Notes: generated from the sequence alone by a model not told the origin. 64,000 nucleotides of DNA from Hyphomicrobiales bacterium (GCA_900465675.1 UBJR01000014.1:1-64000), one strand, 5' to 3'; positions 25,260-34,247 are shown, numbered from the stretch's first letter. Numbers and translations: made by a program.

Positions 25260-26285
25260 ATGCCTCACCATTTCCTCGTCAAGGATATCGCCTTCCAGGC
25301 CGGGCTCAGCACGGCGACCGTCGATCGGGTGCTGAACGGGCGGCCCGGAGTGCGCCGCCAGACCGAGCAGCGCGTCAAGGCGGCGATTGCCGAACTGGAA
25401 AAGCAGCAGGCGGGTGCCGAGGCAGCCAGCCGGAAGCTATCGATCGATATCGTCATGGAAACGCCGGAGCGGTTCAGCGATGCTGTCCGGGCCGCCTTCG
25501 AGGCGGAGGTCGCGACGCTGCTGCCGACCGTGTTCCGCTGCCGGTTCCACTTCGCCGAAGTCATGAGGCCGGCCGAGCTGGTGCAGCTGATCGATCGCAT
25601 CCGGCTTCGCGGAACGCACGGCATCGTGCTGAAAGCGCCCGATGTGCCCGATGTCATTGCCGCCGTGCGGCGTGCCGACGAGGCAAAGATTCCTGTCGTC
25701 ACGCTGGTCACCGATCTGCCGAACTCGCCGCGCGCGGCCTATGCCGGCGCCGACAACCGGGCGGCCGGGGAGACGGCTGCCTATCTGATCGGCTCGCAGA
25801 TGGGAGAGCGGCCGGGCCATGTGCTGGTAACGCTGTCAAGCGGACGGTTCAGGGGGGAGGAAGAGCGCGAAATCGGCTTTCGCCGCATCATCCGCGAGCG
25901 CTATCCGTCGATCGGGATCACCGAAATCAGCGAGGGACATGGGACGGATGCGGCGACGGGGACGCTGGCGGCCGAGGCGCTCGCAGCGAACCGGGCGATC
26001 GATGCCGTGTACTCGATCGGTGGCGGCAACCGGGCGGTGCTTGCCGCCTTCGAGGCGTCGGGGCGGCCGTTGCGGGTGTTTGTGGCGCATGATCTCGATG
26101 CCGATAATCGCACGCTGCTGGCAGCGGGCAAGATCAATTTCGTCCTGCACCATGATTTGCGCACCGATGCGCGCTCGGCTTTTCGCGCCATCCTCGACCG
26201 CTCCTCGAAGGCGCAGCGAAACGGCCACGGGCCGCTTTCGGCCGTCGAGATTATCACGCCGTTCAACATGCCATCCGGCGGGTGA
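25260..26285 (+). CDS. LacI-family transcriptional regulator (CytR/RbsR-like effector domain)
   Basis: A 341-residue regulator with HTH VKDIAFQAGLSTATVDRVLN and linker RPGVRRQTEQRVKAAIAEL. The periplasmic-binding-like domain has AGADNRAAGETAAYLIG and VYSIGGGNRAVLAAFEASG. The ATG at 25260 is preferred over the GTG at 25254; neither has a clear ribosome site, so the transcript may have a very short leader. Divergence from the PhyH-SDR-lactonase group makes that group its likely target. Confidence 0.8.
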   Translation: MPHHFLVKDIAFQAGLSTATVDRVLNGRPGVRRQTEQRVKAAIAELEKQQAGAEAASRKLSIDIVMETPERFSDAVRAAFEAEVATLLPTVFRCRFHFAEVMRPAELVQLIDRIRLRGTHGIVLKAPDVPDVIAAVRRADEAKIPVVTLVTDLPNSPRAAYAGADNRAAGETAAYLIGSQMGERPGHVLVTLSSGRFRGEEEREIGFRRIIRERYPSIGITEISEGHGTDAATGTLAAEALAANRAIDAVYSIGGGNRAVLAAFEASGRPLRVFVAHDLDADNRTLLAAGKINFVLHHDLRTDARSAFRAILDRSSKAQRNGHGPLSAVEIITPFNMPSGG

Positions 26286-26359
26286 CCGCCACTCTCTTGT
26301 TTTTCTTTCTCATGGGACGAAATCCGGATAGTTGTTGGCCGAACAGGGAGGTGGATGGC

Positions 26360-27583
26360 ATGGAATACAGCGACATTGGAACCATCGCGACCTGGCTGAC
26401 GGAACAGGGCTTGAAGGGCGCGACGGAGTCCGAGCTGCTCGACGGCTTCTGCATCGCCTGCCGTGACAAGGGTCTGCAGATCGACCGCGGCATGGCGCTG
26501 ATGGATACGCTGCATCCAGTTCACGAGGGACGCGCCTTTCGCTTTGACAGCGAGCAGGAGATCGAATCCGAATTCGAATATGGACCGACCGGTGAGGGGG
26601 AAGCGCTGGAAAGCTGGAAGCGGTCCGCCTTCTATTATCTCTGGGCCGGCACCGAAAACGAGGTTCGCCGCCGTATTGGCTTCGGCGATCCCGCCGATTT
26701 CCAGATGCTGGAGAAGATGGCCGAGCTCGGCCATACCGATTACGTCGCGTTGATCCACCGCTTCGAGAAGGAAGGCACCATCGGCGAGATGGACTGTTTC
26801 TTCTCACATTTCTCGACGCGTCACCCGGAAGGCTTTTCGGACCATGATCTCGTCATCCTGCGCAAGCTGGTGCCGGTATTGGCGCTAGCGATCAAATGCA
26901 TCGCGCTCGGCCGCATCGCCCGCACCATTGCCGAGGTCTATCTCGGGGAAGACGCGGCGCGTCAGGTGATGGAAGGCAAGATCAGCCGGGGCAAGTCGGA
27001 GCGGATTTCGGCGGCTCTCTGGTTCTCGGATCTGCTGAACTATACGAAGATTTCCGACAACGCTTCGCCGGAAGAGATCCTGCCGTTTCTGAACGAGTAC
27101 AGCGAAGTGGTGATTTCGGCGATCCACGAGTCCGGCGGCAACGTTTTGAAGCTGATCGGCGATGGCGTGCTGGCGATCTTCAAGGGCGAGGATCCCTCGG
27201 AAGCCTGTTGCGCGGCGCTGAAGGCCGAACGGCTGCTTCGCGAAAAGCTCGCCAAGCTCAATGCGGCGCGCACGATCGATAGCCGGCCAACGACCGATGT
27301 CTATCTCGGCCTGCATATTGGCGATGTGTTCTACGGCAATATCGGCAGCCAGGAGCGGCTCGACTTCACCGTCATCGGCCCTGCCGTCAACGAGGTCAGC
27401 CGCATCGCCTCGATGTGCCGGTCGGTGGATTTTAACGTGCTGATCTCGTCAGAATTCGCCGATACGATCCCGAGCGAGGATCGCGCCGAACTCGCCTGCA
27501 TCGGGCGATATGCGTTGCGCGGCGTCAAGCGCCCGCAGGCTCTTTATACGCTGGAGACTGCCTGGCTGGGCGCAGGCAACTAA
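26360..27583 (+). CDS. Class III adenylate/guanylate cyclase
   Basis: A 407-residue cytoplasmic cyclase. Residues 1-190 form a soluble sensor-like region of no clear family (starting MEYSDIGTIATWLTEQGL), possibly GAF-like. The catalytic domain spans about 215-395: metal ligands D224 (WFSDLLNYT) and D268 (LIGDGVLAIF), substrate-region D335 (LDFTVIG), and transition-state N344 and R348 (NEVSRIASM). All key residues are present, so activity is expected, and D335 favours ATP over GTP. The ATG at 26360 follows GGGAGG. It stands alone, 74 bp after a LacI gene, so the sensed signal is unknown. Confidence 0.85.
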   Translation: MEYSDIGTIATWLTEQGLKGATESELLDGFCIACRDKGLQIDRGMALMDTLHPVHEGRAFRFDSEQEIESEFEYGPTGEGEALESWKRSAFYYLWAGTENEVRRRIGFGDPADFQMLEKMAELGHTDYVALIHRFEKEGTIGEMDCFFSHFSTRHPEGFSDHDLVILRKLVPVLALAIKCIALGRIARTIAEVYLGEDAARQVMEGKISRGKSERISAALWFSDLLNYTKISDNASPEEILPFLNEYSEVVISAIHESGGNVLKLIGDGVLAIFKGEDPSEACCAALKAERLLREKLAKLNAARTIDSRPTTDVYLGLHIGDVFYGNIGSQERLDFTVIGPAVNEVSRIASMCRSVDFNVLISSEFADTIPSEDRAELACIGRYALRGVKRPQALYTLETAWLGAGN

Positions 27584-27604
27584 CGGCGCAATTTTGGCGC
27601 CGTT
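27582..27604 (+). terminator. Hairpin overlapping the cyclase stop codon
   Basis: AACGGCGC and GCGCCGTT form a perfect 8-bp stem around a seven-base AT-rich loop; it starts within the TAA stop codon. There is no T-run after it. Together with the stem at 27637 it probably ends the cyclase message. Confidence 0.45.
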
Positions 27605-27636
27605 GCCTGGCACCTGTCACCGTTCCGGAAAGCAGA

Positions 27637-27656
27637 AGGGCCGCTTTCGCGGCCCT
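27637..27656. terminator. Convergent hairpin between cyclase and galactonate dehydratase genes
   Basis: AGGGCCGC and GCGGCCCT form a perfect 8-bp stem around TTTC, placed between two convergent genes. It has only broken pyrimidine tracts on both sides, so it is a weak bidirectional terminator candidate. Confidence 0.5.
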
Positions 27657-27663
27657 TGCCATC

Positions 27664-28812
27664 TTACCATTCAGCGAAGCTGCCATCTTCGTGGCGCCAG
27701 ATCGGGTTGCGCCAGCGGTGGCCTTCCTTGGCGCGCTCGATGACGTAGGCTTCGTCCACCTCGATGCCGAGGCCCGGTCCCTGCGGGATGGACACGAAAC
27801 CATCGGCATACTGGAACACCTCCTTGTTGGCGATGTAATCGAGAATGTCGTTGCCCTTGTTGTAGTGGATGCCGAGGCTTTGTTCCTGGATGAAGGCGTT
27901 GTAGCTGATCGCATCGACCTGCAGGCAGGCGGCAAGTGCGATCGGGCCGAGCGGGCAATGCGGGGCGAGCGCCACGTCATAGGCTTCGGCCATCGAGGCG
28001 ATCTTGCGGCATTCGGTGATGCCGCCGGCATGGGAGAGATCCGGCTGGATGATATCGACATAGCCGTCTGTCAGAACCGACTTGAAGTCCCAGCGCGAAT
28101 AGAGCCGCTCGCCGAGCGCGATCGGCGTCGAGCAATGGTTGGCGATTTCCTTCAGCGTTTCGCGGTGTTCCGAGAGCACCGGTTCCTCGATGAACATCAG
28201 CTTGTAGGGCTCGAGTTCCTTGGCGAGCACCTTGGCCATCGGCTTGTGGACGCGGCCGTGGAAATCGACGCCGATGCCGATATGCGGGCCTATCGCTTCG
28301 CGGATAGTGGCGATGGTCTCGACGGCGCGATCGATCTTTTCGTTGGAATCGACGATCTGCATTTCCTCGCAGCCGTTGAGCTTGATCGCTTTGAAGCCAC
28401 GGGCGACGACGTCCTTGGCGTTGCGGGCAACGTCGGAGGGGCGGTCGCCGCCGATCCAGGAATAGACCTTGATGCGGTCGCGCACCTGGCCGCCGAGGAG
28501 CGAGTGGATGGGCTGGCCGAGCGCCTTGCCCTTGATGTCCCACAGCGCCTGGTCGATGCCCGAAATCGCGCTCATGTGGACGGCGCCGCCGCGGTAGAAG
28601 CCGCCGCGATACATGACCGTCCAGTGATCTTCGATCAAAAAAGGATCCTTGCCGACGAGATAATCGGCCAGCTCGTGGACGGCGGCCTCGACCGTCAGCG
28701 CGCGTCCTTCGACCACCGGTTCGCCCCAGCCGACGACACCCTCATCCGTCTCGATCTTCAGAAACAGCCAGCGCGGCGGAACGATGTAGGTCGTGAGCTT
28801 GGTGATCTTCAT
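27664..28812 (-). CDS. dgoD: D-galactonate dehydratase (enolase superfamily)
   Basis: A 382-residue enzyme, the same length as E. coli DgoD, which dehydrates D-galactonate to 2-keto-3-deoxy-galactonate. Metal ligands and catalytic residues fall at the DgoD positions: D183 and H185 in GVDFHGR, E209 in FIEEP, E235 in LGER and H285 in APHCPLGP. It is the cytoplasmic second stage of the De Ley-Doudoroff galactose pathway. It is transcribed with, and just downstream of, a GntR regulator, opposite an arabinose/galactose-type transporter. Confidence 0.9.
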   Translation of the reverse strand: MKITKLTTYIVPPRWLFLKIETDEGVVGWGEPVVEGRALTVEAAVHELADYLVGKDPFLIEDHWTVMYRGGFYRGGAVHMSAISGIDQALWDIKGKALGQPIHSLLGGQVRDRIKVYSWIGGDRPSDVARNAKDVVARGFKAIKLNGCEEMQIVDSNEKIDRAVETIATIREAIGPHIGIGVDFHGRVHKPMAKVLAKELEPYKLMFIEEPVLSEHRETLKEIANHCSTPIALGERLYSRWDFKSVLTDGYVDIIQPDLSHAGGITECRKIASMAEAYDVALAPHCPLGPIALAACLQVDAISYNAFIQEQSLGIHYNKGNDILDYIANKEVFQYADGFVSIPQGPGLGIEVDEAYVIERAKEGHRWRNPIWRHEDGSFAEW

Positions 28813-28867
28813 GGAGTCGGGCTTTCATTCTTCTCGTGTTGCGTCTGCGGCGGTGCCGCCTGTCTGT

Positions 28868-29623
28868 TTACTTGGTCCGGCCGATCGCCTTTTCGGCGGC
28901 AGCGAGATCGCGCACGGCCAGATCCAGCATGCGATTGGCGCATTCACGTGCCTTGGCGCGGTTGCGCAGCCTCAGCGCCTCGACAAGCTCGCCATGCACG
29001 GCAACGGCGTCCTCGCGGCTTTCGACGGCAATGTTCGAGGCATGCAGCGCATATTTCAGCGCGGCATGGATGGCGCTGAGCAGGCGGCGGAAGACCTGGT
29101 TATGGCTCGCCTTGAGAAGCACGGCATGGAAGGTCACGTCGGCGTCGGTGAAGGCTTCGGGATCGCCGGCGGAATCCCGCATCTGGCGCCAGGCGCTGTC
29201 GAGATCGGCGATTTCCTGGGTGGTTGCCCGTTCGGCGGCATATTCCGCGGCTGCCGGTTCGATCGTGCGGCGCGCTTCCAGAATGCAGCCGAGCAGATCG
29301 AAGTCCTTGATATAGGGACCCATCCATTCGAGCACTTCGGCGTCGATGATATTCCAGTCGTCGCGGTCGCAAACCGAGGTGCCGATCCGCGGCTTGCCGC
29401 GCACCAGCCCCTTGGATTCCAGCACCTTGAGGGATTCGCGAATCACGGTGCGGCTGACGCCATAGAGCTCGCAGAGATCGTTTTCGCGCGGCAAAGGCGA
29501 TCCGGCCGGATAGCGCTCGGAGAAGATGTCCTCGGCCATGGCAGCTGTCACATTCTTGCGGACGCGCGGACGGCTTCCGATGCGCGGATTTGCATCCCCA
29601 CTCTGCTGCTCGATGGAATCCAA
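28868..29623 (-). CDS. GntR-family regulator, FCD (FadR) subfamily, DgoR-like
   Basis: A 251-residue regulator: winged HTH (AEDIFSERYPAGSPLPREND, VSRTVIRESLKVLESKGLV) and a C-terminal all-helical FCD domain with metal-binding residues (EARRTIEPAAAEYA, DVTFHAVLLKASHN, HGELVEALRLRN). The start is a TTG at 29623 with GGAG seven bases upstream; internal ATGs would cut into the HTH. It is upstream of dgoD and divergent from the AraFGH-type operon, with a long palindrome between. It probably represses both in the absence of galactonate or a derivative, as DgoR does. Confidence 0.85.
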   Translation of the reverse strand: MDSIEQQSGDANPRIGSRPRVRKNVTAAMAEDIFSERYPAGSPLPRENDLCELYGVSRTVIRESLKVLESKGLVRGKPRIGTSVCDRDDWNIIDAEVLEWMGPYIKDFDLLGCILEARRTIEPAAAEYAAERATTQEIADLDSAWRQMRDSAGDPEAFTDADVTFHAVLLKASHNQVFRRLLSAIHAALKYALHASNIAVESREDAVAVHGELVEALRLRNRAKARECANRMLDLAVRDLAAAEKAIGRTK

Positions 29624-29733
29624 ATGACTTCTCCGCTTTCCCTTGCCCGCGAAGCAAACCGAACCGTCTTAGCCGAATTCGATTTCCTTTGCGACGGCTC
29701 CTCCCGGCACGCTTGATATTATCTTATTATTCC

Positions 29734-29770
29734 AATCATCATACAAGGGCAATTGACTGGTATGATGATT
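29734..29770. promoter_or_regulatory. Inverted pair of GTATGATGATT sites (candidate GntR operators)
   Basis: AATCATCATAC (29734-29744) is perfectly inverted as GTATGATGATT (29760-29770), 11-bp arms 15 bases apart. This fits two facing half-sites or two whole FadR-type sites in the shared regulator/transporter promoter. The region is very AT-rich. Confidence 0.65.
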
Positions 29771-29834
29771 TAATTTAATTCTAGCGCACTGCCTGGGAGG
29801 CAGATGCTCATTTTTGAGAGTTAGGGAGAGAGAC

Positions 29835-30818
29835 ATGCGCTTGTTCAAAGCAGCCATCCTGGCTGGCACATTTGCCATTCTGGCCGCCGGCTCCGCCTTT
29901 GCCGAAGACGTCAAGATCGGCTTCATCGTCAAGCAGCCGGAAGAGCCGTGGTTCCAGGACGAATGGAAGTTCGCCGACCAGGCTGCCAAGGAAAAGGGCT
30001 TCACGGTCGTCAAGATCGGCGCCGAAGATGGTGAGAAGGTTCAGTCGGCGATCGACAATCTTGGCGCCCAGGGCGCTCAGGGCTTCATCGTCTGCACGCC
30101 TGACGTCAAGCTCGGCCCCGGCATCGTCGCCAAGGCTGCCGCCAACCAGCTCAAGGTCATGACCGTCGACGACCGCCTGGTCGATGCCGATGGCAAGCCG
30201 CTGGAAGATGTTCCGCATATGGGTATCTCAGCCACCAAGATCGGCGAGACTGTCGGTCAGGCTCTGGTCGATGAGATCAAGAAGCGCGGCTGGGACATGA
30301 AGAATGTCGGCGCAATCCGCGTTTCCTACGACCAGCTGCCGACCGCTGTTGACCGCGTCGAAGGCGCGATTTCGGTTCTGAAGACCGCCGGCTTCCCGGC
30401 TGAAAACATCTTCGATGCGCCGCAGGCCAAGACTGATACGGAAGCTGCTCTGAACGCGGCGACGACCGTTCTCAACAAGCATGCCGACGTGAAGTACTGG
30501 GTCGCGTTCGGTCTCAATGACGAAGCCGTTCTAGGCGCGGTCCGCGCATCGGAATCGGTCGGTATCGCTGCCGACCACGTGATCGGGGTTGGCATCGGTG
30601 GCGCAGACTCGGCGATCAACGAGTTCAAGAAGCCTGCCGCAACCGGCTTCTTCGGCACCGTCATCATCTCGCCGAAGCGTCATGGCTACGAAACCGCCAT
30701 GAACATGTACGACTGGATCGCCAACGGCAAGGAACCGGCCAAGCTGACGCTGACCTCCGGTTCGCTGGCACTGCGCGGCGACTATGAAAAGGTTCGCAAG
30801 GACCTCGGCATCGAATAA
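29835..30818 (+). CDS. araF: L-arabinose/D-galactose ABC transporter substrate-binding protein
   Basis: A 327-residue periplasmic binding protein of the pentose/hexose (AraF) class with signal peptide MRLFKAAILAGTFAILAAGS then AFA. The mature start EDVKIGFIVKQPEEPWFQDEW matches AraF, as do VKYWVAFGLNDEAVLGAVRA and GVGIGGADSAINEFKK. AraF-type proteins bind arabinose and often galactose; the galactonate dehydratase and dehydrogenase neighbours favour galactose. The ATG at 29835 follows GGGAGAG. A strong hairpin separates it from the ATPase gene. Confidence 0.85.
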   Translation: MRLFKAAILAGTFAILAAGSAFAEDVKIGFIVKQPEEPWFQDEWKFADQAAKEKGFTVVKIGAEDGEKVQSAIDNLGAQGAQGFIVCTPDVKLGPGIVAKAAANQLKVMTVDDRLVDADGKPLEDVPHMGISATKIGETVGQALVDEIKKRGWDMKNVGAIRVSYDQLPTAVDRVEGAISVLKTAGFPAENIFDAPQAKTDTEAALNAATTVLNKHADVKYWVAFGLNDEAVLGAVRASESVGIAADHVIGVGIGGADSAINEFKKPAATGFFGTVIISPKRHGYETAMNMYDWIANGKEPAKLTLTSGSLALRGDYEKVRKDLGIE

Positions 30819-30842
30819 TCATCCTCCCAAGGTGATTTTAAT

Positions 30843-30868
30843 CCCGGCGGCGCATGTCTGCCGCCGGG
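30843..30868 (+). terminator. Hairpin after the AraF-type gene
   Basis: CCCGGCGGC and GCCGCCGGG form a perfect 9-bp stem with an eight-base loop, followed by CTCTTTCTC. It is probably an attenuator or 3-prime-protecting stem between binding-protein and ATPase genes. Confidence 0.55.
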
Positions 30869-30889
30869 CTCTTTCTCGATGGAGCGATG

Positions 30890-32395
30890 ATGGCTTTCCT
30901 CGAATTCAAGACCATTTCCAAAGGCTATCCGGGCGTGCAGGCGCTCTCCAATGTCTCGTTCGGTGTCGAAAAGGGCGCTGTCCATGGGCTGATGGGTGAG
31001 AACGGCGCCGGCAAGTCGACGTTGATCCGGATCCTCTCGGGCGATCAGTCGGCCGATGAGGGCACGATCGTCATCGATGGTGAGGAGCAGAAATACAGCT
31101 CCGTCCGCGATGCCTTTAACGCCGGCGTTATCGTCATCCACCAGGAACTTCAGCTCGTTCCCGAACTGACTGTTGCCGAAAACCTATGGCTCGGACGCTT
31201 CCCGGGCAAGGCCGGGGTCATCGACAGCAAGACGCTGATCGAGACGGTGCGCGCCAGGCTCGATGATATCGGCATCGATGTCGATCCTTCGGCAAAGGTT
31301 GCGACGCTGTCGATTGGTGCCCGCCAGATGGTGGAGATCGCCAAGGCTGTGATGCTCGACGCGCGGGTAATCGCGCTCGATGAGCCGACATCTTCGCTGT
31401 CGTCGCGTGAAAGCGAGATCCTCTTTTCGCTGATCGAGAAGCTGAAGTCCAAAGGCACTGTCATTCTCTATGTCTCGCACCGGCTGGACGAAATCTTCCG
31501 GCTTTGCGACAGCCTGACCGTTTTGCGTGACGGCAAGCTCGCGGCCCATCATCCAAAAGTCGCCGATACGACGCGCGACCAGATCATCGCCGAGATGGTC
31601 GGGCGCGAGATCAGCAATATCTGGGGCTGGCGCGAGAGGCTACTTGGCGACGTCAGGCTGGAGGTCAAGAACCTCTCCGGCTCGAAGCTACGCAACCCGA
31701 TCAGCTTCTCTGTCCGTCAGGGCGAGATCCTCGGCTTTTTCGGCCTTATTGGGGCGGGGCGTAGTGAAATGGCGCGGTTACTCTATGGCGCCGACCACCG
31801 GCATCAGGGCGCGGTGACGATCGACGGCGTTGCCGTCTCGCCCAACAATCCCAAGGCGGCGATCAATGCCGGCATGGTTCTCTGCCCTGAGGATCGCAAG
31901 TTCGACGGGATCATCCAGGGACGGTCGATCCAGGAAAATATCGCGATTTCCTCGCGCCGCCACTTCTCGCCCTTCGGTGTGCTGAACCCGAAGAAGGAAG
32001 CGTCGGTCGCCGATCAATTCATCGCCAAGCTTCGGGTGCGCACGCCGTCGCGCAAGCAGGACATCATCAATCTGTCGGGTGGCAACCAGCAGAAGGTCAT
32101 CCTTGGCCGCTGGCTTTCGGAACAGGGCGTCAAGGTCCTCGTCATCGACGAGCCGACACGCGGCATCGATGTCGGCGCCAAGTCCGAGATCTACGAAATC
32201 CTCTATGAGCTTGCGGCCGGTGGCATGGCGATCGTCGTCATCTCCAGCGAATTGCCTGAGGTGATGGGTATTTCGGATCGCATCATGGTCATGTGCCAGG
32301 GCCGCGTTGCCGCCAATGTCGCACGCGCCGATTTCGACGAACGCAGCATTCTGACCGCGGCCCTGCCCGACAAGAATGCCGCCGGCACAATCTAA
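30890..32395 (+). CDS. araG: L-arabinose-type ABC transporter ATP-binding protein (two ATPase domains)
   Basis: A 501-residue tandem ATPase of the AraG/RbsA/MglA class. Domain 1 has Walker A GENGAGKST and Walker B VIALDEPTSSL, with signature region LSIGARQMVEIAKAV; domain 2 keeps signature LSGGNQQKVILGRW and Walker B LVIDEPTRGID but has a degenerate Walker A (GLIGAGRSE), as usual for this family. ATGs at 30887 and 30890 are adjacent; GGAG spacing favours the second. It energises the AraH-type permease 15 bp downstream. Confidence 0.9.
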   Translation: MAFLEFKTISKGYPGVQALSNVSFGVEKGAVHGLMGENGAGKSTLIRILSGDQSADEGTIVIDGEEQKYSSVRDAFNAGVIVIHQELQLVPELTVAENLWLGRFPGKAGVIDSKTLIETVRARLDDIGIDVDPSAKVATLSIGARQMVEIAKAVMLDARVIALDEPTSSLSSRESEILFSLIEKLKSKGTVILYVSHRLDEIFRLCDSLTVLRDGKLAAHHPKVADTTRDQIIAEMVGREISNIWGWRERLLGDVRLEVKNLSGSKLRNPISFSVRQGEILGFFGLIGAGRSEMARLLYGADHRHQGAVTIDGVAVSPNNPKAAINAGMVLCPEDRKFDGIIQGRSIQENIAISSRRHFSPFGVLNPKKEASVADQFIAKLRVRTPSRKQDIINLSGGNQQKVILGRWLSEQGVKVLVIDEPTRGIDVGAKSEIYEILYELAAGGMAIVVISSELPEVMGISDRIMVMCQGRVAANVARADFDERSILTAALPDKNAAGTI

Positions 32396-32410
32396 TTCAG
32401 GAACAGCACG

Positions 32411-33361
32411 ATGAACTCGTTGAAAAAAATCCTTCTCGGCGAACAGGGCCTCGTGGTGATCTTCGCCATTGCCTTCGTCATCGTCTCGATCTTTGTTCCG
32501 AGCTTCCTGACGGAACGCAACATGCTCGGCCTGCTGCAGTCGGTGGTCACCATCGGCATCGTTGCCTGCACGATGATGTTCTGCCTGGCGTCGCGCGACT
32601 TCGATCTGTCCGTCGGCTCAACGGTCGCCTTCTCCGGCATGATCGCGGTCATGGTGTCGAATTCGACCGGCTCGATCCCGCTCGGCCTGCTGGCGGCGCT
32701 GATCTGCGGCAGCATCGTCGGGGTCATCAATGGCGTGGTCATCGCCAAGTTCCGCATCAATGCGCTGATCACCACGCTGGCAACGATGCAGATCGTTCGC
32801 GGCTTCGCGCTGATTGCGTCGGATGGCCGTGCTGTTGGGATCAACGATCCTTCTTTCTACCAGCTGGCGCTGTCGCGTTTCCTGACGGTGCCGACGCCGA
32901 TCTGGATCATGATCGCGCTGTTCATCGTCTTCGGCTTCGTGCTGAACCGCACGGTCTTCGGCAAGAACACGCTCGCCATCGGCGGCAATCCGGAAGCCTC
33001 ACGCCTTGCCGGCGTCAACGTCGTCAACATGCGCATCTGGATCTTTGCGCTGCAGGGTCTGGTCTGCGCCATCGCCGGTATTCTGCTTGCCTCACGCATC
33101 ACCTCCGGTCAGCCGAACGCGGCGACCGGGCTTGAGCTTTCGGTCATCTCCGCCTGCGTCCTCGGCGGCGTGTCGCTGGCCGGTGGGCGTGCGGCGATGA
33201 CCGGTGTCATTGTCGGCGTGCTGATCATGGGGATTGCCGAAAACGTCATGAACCTGCTGAACATTCAGGCCTTCTACCAGTATGTCGTGCGCGGCCTGAT
33301 CCTGCTGATTGCCGTGCTGCTCGATAATCTGAGATCGTCGGCGGCCGGACGGCGCGGGTGA
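32411..33361 (+). CDS. araH: L-arabinose-type ABC transporter permease
   Basis: A 316-residue permease of the BPD_transp_2 (ribose/arabinose) family with eight to ten hydrophobic spans. Conserved elements include CLASRDFDLSVGSTVAFSGM, the FRINALITTLATMQIVRG loop, and NPEASRLAGVNVVNMRIWIF. It forms the membrane channel for the AraFG-type components. Its TGA overlaps the GTG of the epimerase gene, so the operon continues into sugar metabolism. Confidence 0.9.
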   Translation: MNSLKKILLGEQGLVVIFAIAFVIVSIFVPSFLTERNMLGLLQSVVTIGIVACTMMFCLASRDFDLSVGSTVAFSGMIAVMVSNSTGSIPLGLLAALICGSIVGVINGVVIAKFRINALITTLATMQIVRGFALIASDGRAVGINDPSFYQLALSRFLTVPTPIWIMIALFIVFGFVLNRTVFGKNTLAIGGNPEASRLAGVNVVNMRIWIFALQGLVCAIAGILLASRITSGQPNAATGLELSVISACVLGGVSLAGGRAAMTGVIVGVLIMGIAENVMNLLNIQAFYQYVVRGLILLIAVLLDNLRSSAAGRRG

Positions 33362-34233
33362 GCGGGTCTGCGGACATGGAGGAGATCCGGATCGCCGATG
33401 GCGATCTTCAAATCTCCCTGTCCCGTCTTGGCGGCGCGATCCACAGCGCCAGTTTTCGCGGCCGTGCCTTCATGGTGGCCGCTGGCGGTGCCGATGGCGG
33501 CGCCGCCAGTTTCCCTCTGGTGCCCTTCGGCAACCGGGTCGGCGACAACGTTATGACCGTTGGCGGCCGCGATTATTGCTTCCGCCCCAACATGGCCGAC
33601 CCGCTCTATCTGCATGGCGATGGCTGGCTCGGGCTTTGGGATATCGTCTCCCACAGCCGCCAGAAGGCGGAAATGACCTTCCGCCACGCTGCCGATCATC
33701 TTTCGCCGTATCGCTATCAGGCGTCGCAGCGTTTTTCGATTTCCGGAAATTGCCTGGTGAATACGCTCAGCGTGACGAACAGCGGTGATGCGCCGATGCC
33801 GTTCGGTCTCGGCTTTCACCCCTATTTCCTGCTGACGCCGCAGATGACTTTGACCGCTCCAGCGCAGCATTTCTGGACGGAGCGGGAGGGCCATCTGCCG
33901 GAAAAGCGGGGAGTGGTGCCCGAACTGCTCGGCTTTTCGCGGCCCCGAACCATTCCGCCGCAGTGGGTCAACAATGCCTTCGAAGGCTGGGATGGCCGTG
34001 CCCGGATCGTCTGGCCGGAGCTGAAGCTCGTGGCTGATATCGAAGCCGATCCGGTCTTCGGCAACTACATGATCTATACGCCCGGCGGCGAGGCGGATTT
34101 CTTCTGCTTCGAGCCGATGACCCACTTGCCGAATGGCCATCATATGCCCGAGTTTGGCGGCCTTGTCGTGCTGCAGCCCGGCGAGAGCCTTGCGGGGCAA
34201 ATGGCGATCAGCCTTTCGGCCCTGGAAATCTGA
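33358..34233 (+). CDS. Aldose 1-epimerase
   Basis: A 291-residue beta-sandwich mutarotase of the GalM/YeaD type. Key features are FGNRVGDNVM, the YLHGDGWLGLW His region, FGLGFHPYFL with the catalytic His, and a Glu near the C-terminus in FCFEPMTHLPNGHH. It would interconvert alpha and beta anomers so that the dehydrogenase encoded next receives its preferred form. The start is a GTG overlapping the permease stop (GTGA); an ATG at 33376 is in frame. Confidence 0.8.
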   Translation: MSGSADMEEIRIADGDLQISLSRLGGAIHSASFRGRAFMVAAGGADGGAASFPLVPFGNRVGDNVMTVGGRDYCFRPNMADPLYLHGDGWLGLWDIVSHSRQKAEMTFRHAADHLSPYRYQASQRFSISGNCLVNTLSVTNSGDAPMPFGLGFHPYFLLTPQMTLTAPAQHFWTEREGHLPEKRGVVPELLGFSRPRTIPPQWVNNAFEGWDGRARIVWPELKLVADIEADPVFGNYMIYTPGGEADFFCFEPMTHLPNGHHMPEFGGLVVLQPGESLAGQMAISLSALEI

Positions 34234-34247
34234 CGGAGGACATTTTG

